64,000 nucleotides of DNA from Chitinibacter sp. FCG-7 (GCF_040047665.1 NZ_CP157355.1:682001-746000); one strand, 5' to 3'; shown: positions 31,535 to 41,752, counted from the first letter of the stretch. Translations and numbers: made by a program. The notes: generated by a model not told the origin, from the letters alone.

Positions 31535-32968
31535 TTAGCGAGCAATACGCTCAAGCAGATACGCTTTGATCTGGGCTGCATCCGCATCAATCGCATCAAA
31601 ACGCTGTGGCAAATCTTCCAGGCCTACTAGGCCAGCTGGGCGTGCTGGTGGCTGGTTGAGCGCTTCTACCATCGTCGTTTCAAATTTGGCTGGCAATGCG
31701 GTTTCCATAATCACCATCACGACGTCATTGCGGCGATGCGCTTTGGCGGCTTTGTAGCCGTCGGCAGTGTGCGGATCGATTTGTACACCGAATTTTTCAA
31801 ACACTTCACGAATATGCGCGACGCGGTCTTCGTGCGTGCTGGCTTCAGATTTAAAGCCGTATTGATCGCGCATTTGCGCAAACAATTGCTCACCGATCTC
31901 AAAGCCACCACCGGTTTCGACTGATTTCCACATCGCCGCCAGTTTGCCCGCATCGCGGCCGACCAGATCGAATACAAAGCGCTCCAAGTTCGATGCTTTG
32001 GTGATGTCCATCGACGGGCTGGATGTCTCGTAAGTGCGATCCAGACCACGCGGGTGGTAACCGCCCGTTTTGAAGAATTCGTCGAGCACGTCATTTTCAT
32101 TGGTCGCTACAACCAACTGGCCAATTGGCAAGCCCATCTGGCGCGCGATGTGGCCCGCGCAGATATTGCCGAAGTTGCCTGATGGCACACAGAAATCAAC
32201 CACATCGCCAACGTTCTTGGCTGCGGCGAAGTAGCCTTTGAAGTAATACACCACCTGCGCAACGATACGGCCCCAGTTGATCGAGTTCACCGCGCCGATT
32301 TTGTATTTGGCTTTAAATTCGGCGTCTTTATTAACGTCTTTCACGATGTCCTGACACGCGTCGAAAAAGCCATGCACTGACAGGTTGTAGATATTTTCAT
32401 CCTGCAAGCTGAACATCTGCGCGCGCTGGAACGGGCTCATTTTGCCGAATGGGCTGAGCATGAATACGTTGACGCCTTTTTTGCCGCGCATCGCGTATTC
32501 GGCCGCCGAGCCGGTGTCGCCCGAGGTCGCGCCCAGGATATTCACTTGCTCGCCTTTGGCCGCCAGCACGTACTCGAACAAATTGCCGAGCAATTGCATC
32601 GCCATGTCTTTGAACGCCAGCGTCGGGCCATTCGACAATTCCTGAATGACTAGCGTGTCGTCCAGTTTGATAATCGGCGTAATTTGATCGGCATCCGCCG
32701 CATTGCGACCATTGCAATACACTGCTGCGGTGTAGGTTTTGTCGATCAGCGCTTTCAGGTCGCCAGCAGGAATATCGTCTACAAAACGGCTGATCACGGC
32801 AAACGCCAAATCGCGGTAGTTCAGTTTGGACAGCGCGACCAGCTCATCTTGCGAGAACTGTGGGTAGCTTTCTGGAATCGACAAGCCGCCGTCGGCCATC
32901 AAACCACCAAGCAGGATATCGCTAAATTGTTGTGGCGCAACGCCACCACGGGTAGAAATGTATTTCAT
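31535..32968 (-). CDS. thrC: Threonine synthase
   Basis: 477 residues from MKYISTRGGVAPQQFSDIL; the open frame to 33052 has no similarity to the family. It converts O-phosphohomoserine to threonine with pyridoxal phosphate. The PLP lysine is in ATLAFKDMAMQ-type context (GPTLAFKDMAMQLLGN) and the phosphate loop in SGDTGSAAEYAMRG. It is the last step of the path that hom, encoded just upstream in the same direction, begins. Between the two genes lie a palindromic repeat and a TATACCC palindrome. Confidence 0.97.
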   Translation of the reverse strand: MKYISTRGGVAPQQFSDILLGGLMADGGLSIPESYPQFSQDELVALSKLNYRDLAFAVISRFVDDIPAGDLKALIDKTYTAAVYCNGRNAADADQITPIIKLDDTLVIQELSNGPTLAFKDMAMQLLGNLFEYVLAAKGEQVNILGATSGDTGSAAEYAMRGKKGVNVFMLSPFGKMSPFQRAQMFSLQDENIYNLSVHGFFDACQDIVKDVNKDAEFKAKYKIGAVNSINWGRIVAQVVYYFKGYFAAAKNVGDVVDFCVPSGNFGNICAGHIARQMGLPIGQLVVATNENDVLDEFFKTGGYHPRGLDRTYETSSPSMDITKASNLERFVFDLVGRDAGKLAAMWKSVETGGGFEIGEQLFAQMRDQYGFKSEASTHEDRVAHIREVFEKFGVQIDPHTADGYKAAKAHRRNDVVMVIMETALPAKFETTMVEALNQPPARPAGLVGLEDLPQRFDAIDADAAQIKAYLLERIAR

Positions 32969-33010
32969 GGGTATAGGCCCGTAGATATTTATATGATTGG
33001 TCTGCGTGTT

Positions 33011-33028
33011 TATACCCATTTGGGTATT
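33011..33028. other. TATACCCA/TGGGTATT palindrome upstream of thrC
   Basis: TATACCCATTTGGGTATT is an inverted repeat with a 2-base centre, 43 nt before the thrC start. A related one occurs at 41753-41780. It may be a protein-binding site or a small hairpin. Confidence 0.5.
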
Positions 33029-33034
33029 GAGCTG

Positions 33035-33113
33035 CGTAGGGCGGGTTAGCATCGCGTAACCCGCCTTTCAATGCCGATGGTGGGTTACGGCCTTTGGCCT
33101 AACCCACCCTACG
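33035..33113. repeat. Palindromic intergenic repeat, copy 1 (thrC-hom gap)
   Basis: About 79 bp. Ends are CGTAGGGCGGGTTAGC and its near inverse CTAACCCACCCTACG. Inside, each half can fold (GGCGGGTTA/TAACCCGCC and GGTGGGTTA/TAACCCACC). The same arrangement recurs at 34440-34519 on the other side of hom. This resembles widespread GTAGGGTGGGTTAGC-type interspersed repeats. Confidence 0.85.
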
Positions 33114-33119
33114 ATGCAA

Positions 33120-34424
33120 TCAACCGTTCAGGTGTTCCAGACGCAGCTTCACCACTTTGCCATTGGTGCTGCTCAAGGCTTCGATCTTCGCAATCGCGGC
33201 GTTGACGTTTTTCTCAACCGCCGTGTGCGTTACGATGACGATTTCGGCCGAATCACCGGCTGGTTTTTGCAACATCGCATCGACCGAAATCTGACCTTCG
33301 GCAAGGATAGCCGTGACTTCGGCCAATACGCCCGGCAAGTCTTTCACGCTCAAACGCAGGTAGTAGCAGGTTTCGACATCGTCGATGCTCAGAATCGGCA
33401 GATTCGCCATCGCTGTTGGCTGGAATGCCAAATGCGGAACGCGGTGTTCTGGGTCGGCGGTGTGCAGACGAGTGATGTCAACCAGGTCGGCAATCACCGA
33501 AGAAGCCGTTGGCTCAGCACCAGCGCCGGGGCCGTAGTACATCGTTGCACCAACCGCATCGCCTTTGACCAGCACGGCATTCATTACGCCATCCACATTA
33601 GCAATCAAGCGGCCAGCCGGGATCAGCGTAGGCGATACGCGCAATTCGATGCCGTTGGCGCGGCGGCGAGTCATGCCGAGCAATTTGATGCGGTAGCCCA
33701 ATTCCGCCGCGTATTTGATGTCGGCAGCGTCAAGCTTGCTAATGCCTTCCAGATACGCTTTGTCGAATTGCACCGGAATACCAAACGCAATCGCGCTCAT
33801 GATGGTGAGTTTGTGCGCGGCATCGTGACCTTCGATGTCGAAAGTTGGATCGGCTTCGGCGTAACCAAGGCGCTGTGCCTCAGCCAGTACGTCAGCAAAC
33901 GCCGAGCCTTTGTCGCGCATTTCGGTCAGGATAAAGTTCGACGTGCCGTTGATAATGCCAGCCACCCATTCGATTTTGTTGGCAGTTAGGCCTTCGCGCA
34001 AAGCCTTGATCACAGGGATGCCGCCCGCCACTGCAGCTTCAAACGCGACGATGACGCCTTTTTCCTGCGCTTTGGCGAAAATTTCATTGCCGTATTCGGC
34101 GATCAGTTTTTTGTTGGCAGTAACAACGTGTTTGCCGTTTTCAATCGCCGCCAGTACCAAGTCTTTGGCGATAGTCGTGCCGCCGATCAATTCAACGACG
34201 ATGTCGATGTCGGGATTGTTCACGACATCCATCGCGTTATCAGTCAGGGCCACGCCTTCGCCAACCAGCTCGCGCGCGCGATCCAGATCGCGGTTCGCCG
34301 CCATGGTTACCACAATCGGGCGACCAGCGCGGCGGGCGATTTCTTCGCCGTTACGCTTCAAAACGGTGGCAGTACCGCCACCTACAGTCCCCACGCCACA
34401 CAGGCCGACATTGATTGCTTTCAT
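33120..34424 (-). CDS. hom: Homoserine dehydrogenase
   Basis: 434 residues. It reduces aspartate semialdehyde to homoserine with NAD(P)H, the branch point to threonine and methionine. The N-terminal Rossmann motif is GLCGVGTVGGG, the catalytic part includes EWVAGIINGTSNFIL and GYAEADPTFDIEGHDAAHKL, and the C-terminus is an ACT domain (LPGVLAEVTAILAEGQIS) for threonine feedback. GGAG precedes the ATG. It is the middle gene of the alaA-type/hom/thrC row and is bracketed by two repeat copies. Confidence 0.97.
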   Translation of the reverse strand: MKAINVGLCGVGTVGGGTATVLKRNGEEIARRAGRPIVVTMAANRDLDRARELVGEGVALTDNAMDVVNNPDIDIVVELIGGTTIAKDLVLAAIENGKHVVTANKKLIAEYGNEIFAKAQEKGVIVAFEAAVAGGIPVIKALREGLTANKIEWVAGIINGTSNFILTEMRDKGSAFADVLAEAQRLGYAEADPTFDIEGHDAAHKLTIMSAIAFGIPVQFDKAYLEGISKLDAADIKYAAELGYRIKLLGMTRRRANGIELRVSPTLIPAGRLIANVDGVMNAVLVKGDAVGATMYYGPGAGAEPTASSVIADLVDITRLHTADPEHRVPHLAFQPTAMANLPILSIDDVETCYYLRLSVKDLPGVLAEVTAILAEGQISVDAMLQKPAGDSAEIVIVTHTAVEKNVNAAIAKIEALSSTNGKVVKLRLEHLNG

Positions 34425-34439
34425 GAATAAACTCCAAAT

Positions 34440-34519
34440 GTAGGGTGGGTTAGCGCAGCGTAACCCACCAAAATAAACATTTTTAATGGTGGGTTACGCC
34501 TTCGGCTAACCCACCCTAC
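34440..34519. repeat. Palindromic intergenic repeat, copy 2 (hom-aminotransferase gap)
   Basis: About 80 bp with ends GTAGGGTGGGTTAGC and GCTAACCCACCCTAC, and inner arms CGTAACCCACC and GGTGGGTTACG. It is the same design as the copy at 33035-33113, with a different AT-rich centre. Confidence 0.85.
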
Positions 34520-34523
34520 GTTA

Positions 34524-35768
34524 TTACTTCGTGGCAAATTCGCCCGTGCCGTGGCGTTTGCGCCAGTTCTGCAAGAAGCGGGCAACGCGGTTGATCGCTT
34601 CGCTCAGATCATCCAGATTGGGTAAAAACACCACTCGGAAATGGTCGGGCTGATGCCAGTTAAAGCCGGTGCCTTGCACCAGCAGTACTTTTTCTTCGGT
34701 CAGCAATTCGAGCATCAATTGCTGATCGTCGCTCACCGGGTAAATCGCCGGATCAAGGCGCGGGAACATATACAGCGCGGCTTTCGGTTTCACGACGCTC
34801 ACGCCGGGAATCGCGCTGAGCATTTCATACGCCAAATCGCGCTGCTTGGCCAAGCGCCCGCCTTCGCGCACCAGATCATCGATGCTCTGATAGCCGCCTA
34901 GGGCAGTTTGGATCGCGTATTGCGCCGGTACATTGGCGCACAGGCGCATTGTGGCCAGCATATTGAGGCCTTCGATGTAATCCTTGGCCGGTTTTTTATC
35001 GCCCGACACAATCATCCAGCCCGCGCGGTAGCCGCAGGCGCGATAGTTTTTCGACAGGCCATTGAAGGTGAGGAACAGCACGTCGTCGGCCATTGAGGCA
35101 ATCGACGTATGCGTTACACCGTCGTACAGCACTTTGTCGTAAATTTCATCGGCGTAAATAATCAGGCCAAACTCACGCGCCAGATCGACGATTTGCTGCA
35201 GCAGCTCGTCCGGGTACAGCGCGCCGGTTGGATTATTCGGGTTGATCACCACAATCGCGCGCGTTTTATCGGTGATCTTGGCGCGCATGTCTTCAATCGA
35301 CGGATACCAGTGATTTTGTTCATCGCACAGATAATGACGCGGCTTGCCGCCCGCCAGACTCACCGCCGCAGTCCACAGCGGATAATCGGGCGCAGGTACC
35401 AGCACTTCGTCGCCATTATTAAGCAGCGCCTGCATACTCAGCACGATCAGCTCGGACGCGCCGTTGCCGATGTAAATGTCATCCACTGTCACGTCTTTGA
35501 TGTTTTTCTGCTGCGTGTAATGCATCACTGCTTTGCGCGCCTGGAACAAGCCCTTGCTATCAACGTAGCCAGCGGCGTTGCTCAGATTGCGGATGACGTC
35601 TTGCACCACTTCTTCGGGCGCATCAAAACCAAAGTTGGCCAGATTGCCGATATTGAGCTTGATGATGCGATGGCCGTCTTCTTCCATCTGCCGGGCTCGC
35701 TCAGGAATTGGCCCGCGAATTTCGTAGCAGATATTCAGTAATTTGTTCGATTTGAGGATGGCTTCCAT
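34524..35768 (-). CDS. Pyridoxal-phosphate aminotransferase, AlaA/AlaT type
   Basis: 414 residues from MEAILKSNKLLNICYEIRGP; a GTG two codons earlier is possible. It should be the glutamate-pyruvate (alanine) aminotransferase. Family hallmarks are KLNIGNLANFGFDAPEE, NPNNPTGALYP and the PLP lysine in FNGLSKNYRACGYRAGW. In many betaproteobacteria this gene precedes hom and thrC, as here, which links alanine, aspartate-family and glutamate pools. About 240 bp of upstream sequence separates it from the divergent Mth938-like gene. Confidence 0.93.
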   Translation of the reverse strand: MEAILKSNKLLNICYEIRGPIPERARQMEEDGHRIIKLNIGNLANFGFDAPEEVVQDVIRNLSNAAGYVDSKGLFQARKAVMHYTQQKNIKDVTVDDIYIGNGASELIVLSMQALLNNGDEVLVPAPDYPLWTAAVSLAGGKPRHYLCDEQNHWYPSIEDMRAKITDKTRAIVVINPNNPTGALYPDELLQQIVDLAREFGLIIYADEIYDKVLYDGVTHTSIASMADDVLFLTFNGLSKNYRACGYRAGWMIVSGDKKPAKDYIEGLNMLATMRLCANVPAQYAIQTALGGYQSIDDLVREGGRLAKQRDLAYEMLSAIPGVSVVKPKAALYMFPRLDPAIYPVSDDQQLMLELLTEEKVLLVQGTGFNWHQPDHFRVVFLPNLDDLSEAINRVARFLQNWRKRHGTGEFATK

Positions 35769-36016
35769 CGTCACGGCCCACGCAGGATTATTTTAGGGGA
35801 AACCACGTATTGTAACGAAAGAATCGTTTGCTGGAACAAACAATTAAGTATCAAAACGCACAGCACAGCGCTTTTGCAATGATTTAAAATGCGCAAAACA
35901 AGATCAAGGCCAAAAGTTCTCATCCAAGGCGCAAAGCCACAGCTGCTACACAGCGACGGCAAGCCCAGTAATAATTCGGAGAACGTTTTGCCAGACTACC
36001 TAATTGAAGGATCACC

Positions 36017-36385
36017 ATGAAGCTGCACCAGTCCAAAGTCGATCATCTGAACCAGATCACCGCCTACGATCACGAATCCGTACACGTGAATCAGGAGCGT
36101 TTTGCCGGCAGCCTGCTGGTACTGCCCGACGCGGTGCATGCTTGGCGGCCCACATCATTTAGCGATCTGACGGCAGAAGATTTTGCCGCTCTGCTCGAAT
36201 TCAAACCCGAGCTGGTTCTGCTTGGCACAGGCACGAACATCCAGTTTCCGCACCCTAAACTTTACGCTGCGCTCTCCGCCCAGCACATCGGCGTCGACAC
36301 CATGGGTACGGGCGCGCTATGCCGCACATTCAATGTACTGGTCGCCGAGGATAGACGCGTGATGGCGCTAGTGTTGCATGGCTAG
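36017..36385 (+). CDS. Mth938-like domain protein (DUF498)
   Basis: 122 residues covering the whole Mth938-like fold: ELVLLGTGTNIQFPHPKL, IGVDTMGTGALCRTFNVLVAEDRRVMALVL. AAGGA lies 8 nt before the ATG. The eukaryotic relative NDUFAF3 helps assemble respiratory complex I; the bacterial role is unknown. It appears monocistronic. Confidence 0.88.
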   Translation: MKLHQSKVDHLNQITAYDHESVHVNQERFAGSLLVLPDAVHAWRPTSFSDLTAEDFAALLEFKPELVLLGTGTNIQFPHPKLYAALSAQHIGVDTMGTGALCRTFNVLVAEDRRVMALVLHG

Positions 36386-36575
36386 GGGTATAAGGCCAAA
36401 GCCATTTATCTAATTGCCATTCAAGAACATACCCACGCACAAAATCGGTTACACACCTGCTGGAGTATTCAATGCGCTGCATGCCTTGCTTTCAAGCAAG
36501 GACTAGAGAATACTTACAAAAATGTAGCGGTCGTGAATTCACCCCCGACTATCCATTGCAATACGGGATTTGAAA

Positions 36576-37589
36576 ATGCAGGAAAATGTGATTCCCACGC
36601 TGGCCACTGCGCTTGAAACTGAGAAAACGTTTGAAGGCGTGGTGCGTCAATTGCTCGGCATGCTTGAATTGGTCACCGATCTTGAGTCAACCTATCTGAC
36701 CCAAATCGATCTGGACAAAGGCGTACAAAGCATTTTGTATTCCCGCAACAGCAAGTCGATGCAAATACCCGAAGGATTGTCCGTCCCCTGGGGCGATACC
36801 TTATGCAAACGCGCGCTGGAAGAAAAAATCCCGTACACCGATGACGTCGCCCAGTGCTGGAGCGACTCTGAAGCCGCCAAAGCCCTGGGTATTGCCACCT
36901 ATGCCAGCACGCCTATTTATCTGGAAGATGGCAGCTTATACGGCACTTTGTGCGCCGCAAGCTCTGAACCCAAGCCGCTGACAGGCAAAGGCCAGCAGTT
37001 TCTACTGCTATTTGCCCAGCTGATTGCGCAATACGCGCAAAAAGAGCAACTGGTGCAGCAACTGCAATCGGCCAACTCGGCGCTGATCACCTATTCCTAC
37101 ACCGATCCACTCACCGGCCTGCATAATCGCCGCGCCATTATGCAAGAGCTGACGCGGCTTTTCGCGCAAGCCCAGCGCACCGGGCAACATATCGTACTGG
37201 CCTTTATTGATCTGGATGGGTTTAAACAGATTAATGATGTGCACGGCCACGATGCGGGCGATGTGTTTCTTGTGCAAATCGGGCAACGCCTCACCAGCGG
37301 ATTACGCGCCGGCGATTTGCTGGGGCGCTTGGGTGGCGACGAATTTATTGTCGCCGGGCTGGCGGCCACAACAGGTGCTGCGGTTGACGAGGTCACTGCC
37401 AGCCTGCAAGCACGCATTGGCCCGCTGCTGATCGGCCACTATGATCTGGGCACCAGCCAGCTGCAATATCAGGGCGCCAGTATCGGCGTGGTCATGGTCG
37501 ACCCGCACATCCACACCCCACAACAAGCCATGCAACAAGCTGATGCCGCAATGTACGTCAGCAAAAAACAAAGAAAAAATACCCACTAG
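36576..37589 (+). CDS. GAF-GGDEF diguanylate cyclase
   Basis: 337 residues from the ATG at 36576 (a TTG two codons earlier is rejected). Residues ~15-165 form a GAF-like domain (YASTPIYLEDGSLYGTLCAAS). Residues ~175-335 are a GGDEF domain with DPLTGLHNRRAI, the signature GRLGGDEF and, five residues before it, the product-inhibition RxxD site (RAGD). It should make c-di-GMP from two GTP and be feedback controlled. No membrane segment, so the sensor is cytoplasmic. A terminator lies 180 nt downstream. Confidence 0.93.
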   Translation: MQENVIPTLATALETEKTFEGVVRQLLGMLELVTDLESTYLTQIDLDKGVQSILYSRNSKSMQIPEGLSVPWGDTLCKRALEEKIPYTDDVAQCWSDSEAAKALGIATYASTPIYLEDGSLYGTLCAASSEPKPLTGKGQQFLLLFAQLIAQYAQKEQLVQQLQSANSALITYSYTDPLTGLHNRRAIMQELTRLFAQAQRTGQHIVLAFIDLDGFKQINDVHGHDAGDVFLVQIGQRLTSGLRAGDLLGRLGGDEFIVAGLAATTGAAVDEVTASLQARIGPLLIGHYDLGTSQLQYQGASIGVVMVDPHIHTPQQAMQQADAAMYVSKKQRKNTH

Positions 37590-37983
37590 ACCGACACCCT
37601 GCCATGCTGGTCGCAATGCTGGGTGCAAGCCAACGCCAATCTTGGTCACAGGCTAAATACTCAATCCCAGTCAATAGGACACACCGCTTTCAACACGGGG
37701 GCTTAACAAGTCTATCCAGACAGACCTAGCGATTTGTTTTGCAAATCAGTCTATCGAGTTCAAGATCAAAAAGGCCACTTTCGATAGAAAGCGGCCTTTT
37801 TTGGCTTTTGACCTAAGCCACAACAGATTGCTTGGCCACACTTGAGTCTCAATCACCGCCCCAGCAAATGAAATCTTGAGTTTATTTGCTAACAGTGCAA
37901 TAAATTAGTCAATTTTTTATAAGTGCACCACTCACCGCCTTACTTGAGTCAACACGTAGCTCAATACCTTCAGGGGATAATGC
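37590..37983. other. Intergenic region between two diguanylate cyclase genes (394 bp)
   Basis: I find no gene. It holds a small hairpin (GATTTG/CAAATC near 37731-37747), the terminator at 37768-37804 and then an AT-rich stretch that probably carries the promoter of the next gene. Confidence 0.5.
37768..37804 (+). terminator. Terminator after the GAF-GGDEF gene
   Basis: GGCCaCTTTC pairs with GAAAGcGGCC with one mismatch around GATA, flanked by As and six Ts. Confidence 0.85.
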
Positions 37984-39728
37984 ATGAGGCTTAAACCTCG
38001 CATTTTTATACTCACGGTTCTGATTTCCTGCATCTCGGCACTGGGGGCTTTGTGGGTAACCCGAATTCTGGCAGAGAACGTGATTGAAACTTGGGCCGTT
38101 CGCTATGCCAATCTACAAACCCAGTATTTAAAAACCAAAACCTTGGAGCCAGTACTGCGAGAGATTGTCACGGCAAAACGTCTTGCCGCTGACCCGATGA
38201 TCAAGAACTGGGCGACAACACCAGACAATCAGACATACACCCAGCAGGCACTCAAGCAGATGGAGGGGTTTAGAAAGCAGTTTAAAGAGGAGCAGATTTT
38301 TGTCGCTCTAGCCCAGAGCAGCTCCTACTACTACAACAATGCCAGCAATGAATTTGGCGGTACCGTGAACTGCTTTACATCCTTGAACCCAACAAAAGTC
38401 GAGACGCCTGGTTCTTTAAGCTGATGCAGTTGAATCAGGATGTGCAGGTGAATGTCCAGAAAGATCATGCCTTGGGCATCACCAATATCTGGATCAATGC
38501 GCCCATTCGTCAGGGTGATCAAATGCTTGGTGTTGCAGGCACCGGGCTGCAATTGAATGGCGTCATTAAAGATCTGCAGCTGAGTCGCGAAGAGGGCGTT
38601 TCCATCATGTATGTGGATTATGCTGGCTCGATTCAGCTGCATCAGGATCAGGCCTTGATCAATTTTATGTCATTAACCAAAAATTCTAGCCAGCAAATCA
38701 AGTTCGACACCTTGTTTGATCAGCCTGCTGATCGGCATACGCTCTACGAAGCAATGGACCAGCTCAAACAAGGTAAACAGTCGATCGTGACGCGCTTTGT
38801 TTCGGTGAATGGGCACAAATATTTGGTCAGTTTGAACTGGATTCCTGAAGTCGGCTGGTATCAAGTGACATTGCTGGATTTGGCTATTTTGCTGCCAAAA
38901 AACTACTTTGTCGGGATTGCCTTGGTCTACATCATCACCATGCTGGCGGCTTTGCTATTGCTCAACTGGGTACTCAATCATCTGGTTTTGCAGCCCGTCA
39001 ACAAGCTTGATCACGCAATGACCCAAGTCGCGAACGGTTTGCCGGTGAAACTGGAGCTAAATACCAATACCGCGAGTAATAATGAGATCGACCGGCTGGT
39101 TCGACACTTCGCACAGATGTCCACACGTGTTTCACAGGCGCGCAGCGAGCTGGAAGACAAAGTCAAAGAACGTACCGCCGATCTTGATCGCTTGGTTAAA
39201 CTCGATCCGCTAACCGAATTACTGAATCGACGCGGAATGAATGAATGCATCACACAAGCCTTAAGCCGTGCCCAGCGAGATGGAAGCGCCATTGGCATTT
39301 TGTGGCTGGATGTCGATTGGTTTAAAGAAGTGAATGATCGCTATGGCCATGAAGCTGGCGATGCGGCATTAAAAACCGTGGCAGCCATGATTCGTCGCCA
39401 TATCCGGCCATATGACCATGCGGCTCGCTGGGGTGGCGATGAGTTTCTGGTGCTACTCGATTCGCTGGATCAAACGCTACTGAACCAGATCGGAGAGCGA
39501 ATTCGCGCAGCGGTGGCGACACAAACCGAATTACGGGATTCGCAGCAACATATCATTGCGCTGAGTGTGAGCATTGGCGGCTACTTGTTCACGGCCAACG
39601 AGGATGTCGCGCAATTATTGAATAATGCCGATCAAGCCTTATATCGCGCTAAATCGCAGGGGCGAAATTGTTACTCCCAGTTTGAGCATTCACTTGATGA
39701 GCAGCCGACGTCGGCTCAATTCAATTAA
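37984..39728 (+). pseudogene. dCache-GGDEF diguanylate cyclase, split by a frameshift near 38360
   Basis: The first frame (37984-38424) gives a membrane segment (IFILTVLISCISALGALWVT) and the first part of a dCache-like periplasmic domain up to NNASNEFGG, then stops. The second frame is coherent from TAC at 38361 (YRELLYILEPNKSRDAWFF) through the rest of the sensor. It continues with a second membrane segment (YFVGIALVYIITMLAALLLL), a HAMP-like part and an intact GGDEF (RWGGDEF) with an RxxD site (RPYD). One missing base at about 38360 explains the break. It could be a true mutation or a sequencing error. A product from ATG 38424 would lack the first membrane segment. Confidence 0.85.
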
Positions 39729-39820
39729 CTGAAGTTTGACCGCGCAAGCCGCACAGCCCCATTCAAACAAGCCGCTATTTGGCAACAATAACGGCTTGCT
39801 TGATGATCCATTGAAATAAC

Positions 39821-41656
39821 TTAATCCTCTTCCCCCAAAAATCCACCGCTCTGATGCGCCCACAGCCGGGCGTAGATGCCATTGTGTGCGAGCAATTCGG
39901 CGTGGGTGCCTTGCTCAACAATGCGGCCTTGGTCGAGCACGATCAATCTGTCCATTGCCATAATCGTCGAGAGCCGGTGTGCGATGGCGACGACGGTTTT
40001 GCCTTCCATCAGCGTATACAGGCTGGCCTGAATGGCCGCTTCAACTTCGGAATCGAGCGCGCTAGTGGCTTCGTCGAGCAGCAGAATCGGCGCATCTTTT
40101 AAAATCACTCGCGCAATGGCGATGCGCTGGCGCTGGCCACCCGATAGCTTCACGCCGCGCTCGCCCACATGCGCGTCGTAGCCGCTGCGCCCTGCCGGAT
40201 CGCTCAGGCTGCTGATGAAATCATGTACTTCGGCGCGCTGCGCAGCGCGGATCATGGCCTCTTCGCTGGCGTCGGGCTGGCCGTACAGAATATTGTCGCG
40301 CACCGAGCGGTGCAGCAAGGACGTATCCTGAGTGACCATGCCGATCTGGTGGCGCAAGCTGTCTTGCGTGACGTGTGCAATGTCCTGCCCGTCGATGCGA
40401 ATCTGGCCGGATTGAATATCGTAAAAACGCAGCAGCAGATTCACAATCGTCGATTTGCCAGCGCCCGAGCGGCCAACGAGGCCGATTTTCTCGCCCGGTT
40501 TGATGGTGAGTTGCAGCTGATCGATCACCGCTCTGGCTTGATGGTCATTGCCGTAATTGAAACGCACCTGATCAAATTCAATCAGCCCTTGCGTCACTTG
40601 CAGCGGCTTGGCGTCCGTAGCGTCGAGCACCGTTGACGGTTTGGATAGCGTATTGATGCCGTCCTGCACCGTGCCGATGTTTTCAAACAGCCCGGCCATT
40701 TCCCACATAATCCAGTGCGACATGCCGCTCAGACGCAAAGACATCGCGGTGGCGGCGGCGACTGCGCCAACGCCCACCTCGCCCTGCGTCCACAAATACA
40801 AAGTCGCGCCCGCGGTCGAGGCGATCAGTAGCATGCTCAGAATATGGTTGGTGATTTCAAACAAGCTCACCAGCCGCATCTGGCCGTGGACAGTCTGCAT
40901 AAATTCCTGCATCGCCGACTTCACAAAACCCGCTTCGCGCTGCGTATGCGAGAACAATTTAACCGTGCTGATATTGGTGTAGGCGTCGGTAATCCGGCCG
41001 GTCATCAACGATCTGGCGTCCGCTTGCGAGCGCGAAACGCGGCTCAGGCGCGGCACAAAATAGATCATCGCGACGATATACAGCGCCAGCCAGGCAAAAA
41101 ACGGCAGCATCAGCCGGAGATCAAAACCGCCAGCCACCGCCGCCATCGTGACAAAGTAAATCGTCACAAACACCAGAATATCGGTCGTCGTCAGCACGGT
41201 ATCACGCACCGCCAGCGCGGTTTGCATGACTTTGGCCGAAATACGCCCGGCAAATTCGTCCTGATAAAAACTCATGCTCTGGCCAAGCATCTGGCGGTGA
41301 AACTGCCAGCGCAAACGCATCGGAAAATTACCCGCTAATGTTTGATGCTTGATCAGTGTTTGCAGCGCGATCAGCAGCGGGCTGGCGAGCAAAATTCCGA
41401 GCAGGAGCAGCAGATTGTGTTTTTCGTTTTGCCATAATAAAGCGGGCTCGGTTTTGCTCAGCCACTCGACCACATTGCCGAGCATGCTGTAGAGCAACGC
41501 TTCAAACGCCCCGCACAGCGCGGTAAACAGCGCCAGCAGCGCAATATAAAGCCGCATGCCGCGCGTGCAGCTCCAGACAAAACCGATAAACGTCGCCGGA
41601 TGCTTGGGCAATTGATCCGGATAGGGGTGGATGAGTTTTTCAAAAAAGGCAAACAT
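39821..41656 (-). CDS. ABC exporter, fused membrane and ATPase domains
   Basis: 611 residues: an exporter-type six-helix membrane domain (about residues 30-330) and a C-terminal ATPase. Walker A is VGRSGAGKST, the signature is LSGGQRQRIAIARV, Walker B is ILLLDEATSALDS and the switch His is in IAHRLSTI. It belongs to the MsbA/HlyB-like half-transporter group and would work as a homodimer or heterodimer; the substrate (lipid, drug or peptide) cannot be told. It stands alone. Confidence 0.92.
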   Translation of the reverse strand: MFAFFEKLIHPYPDQLPKHPATFIGFVWSCTRGMRLYIALLALFTALCGAFEALLYSMLGNVVEWLSKTEPALLWQNEKHNLLLLLGILLASPLLIALQTLIKHQTLAGNFPMRLRWQFHRQMLGQSMSFYQDEFAGRISAKVMQTALAVRDTVLTTTDILVFVTIYFVTMAAVAGGFDLRLMLPFFAWLALYIVAMIYFVPRLSRVSRSQADARSLMTGRITDAYTNISTVKLFSHTQREAGFVKSAMQEFMQTVHGQMRLVSLFEITNHILSMLLIASTAGATLYLWTQGEVGVGAVAAATAMSLRLSGMSHWIMWEMAGLFENIGTVQDGINTLSKPSTVLDATDAKPLQVTQGLIEFDQVRFNYGNDHQARAVIDQLQLTIKPGEKIGLVGRSGAGKSTIVNLLLRFYDIQSGQIRIDGQDIAHVTQDSLRHQIGMVTQDTSLLHRSVRDNILYGQPDASEEAMIRAAQRAEVHDFISSLSDPAGRSGYDAHVGERGVKLSGGQRQRIAIARVILKDAPILLLDEATSALDSEVEAAIQASLYTLMEGKTVVAIAHRLSTIMAMDRLIVLDQGRIVEQGTHAELLAHNGIYARLWAHQSGGFLGEED

Positions 41657-41752
41657 ACGGCGACCATCGCAAGACAGGAATGGGATTGATTCTAAGCGAT
41701 AAGCGCGATTGAAAGCGATGAGTAAATTTTACTTTTTCTAGCACGCAAGAAT

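Noticed and set aside
39767..39797. CAAGCCG/CGGCTTG hairpin after the frameshifted cyclase as a terminator
   Set aside because: The loop is long and no T run follows on either strand, so I did not call it.
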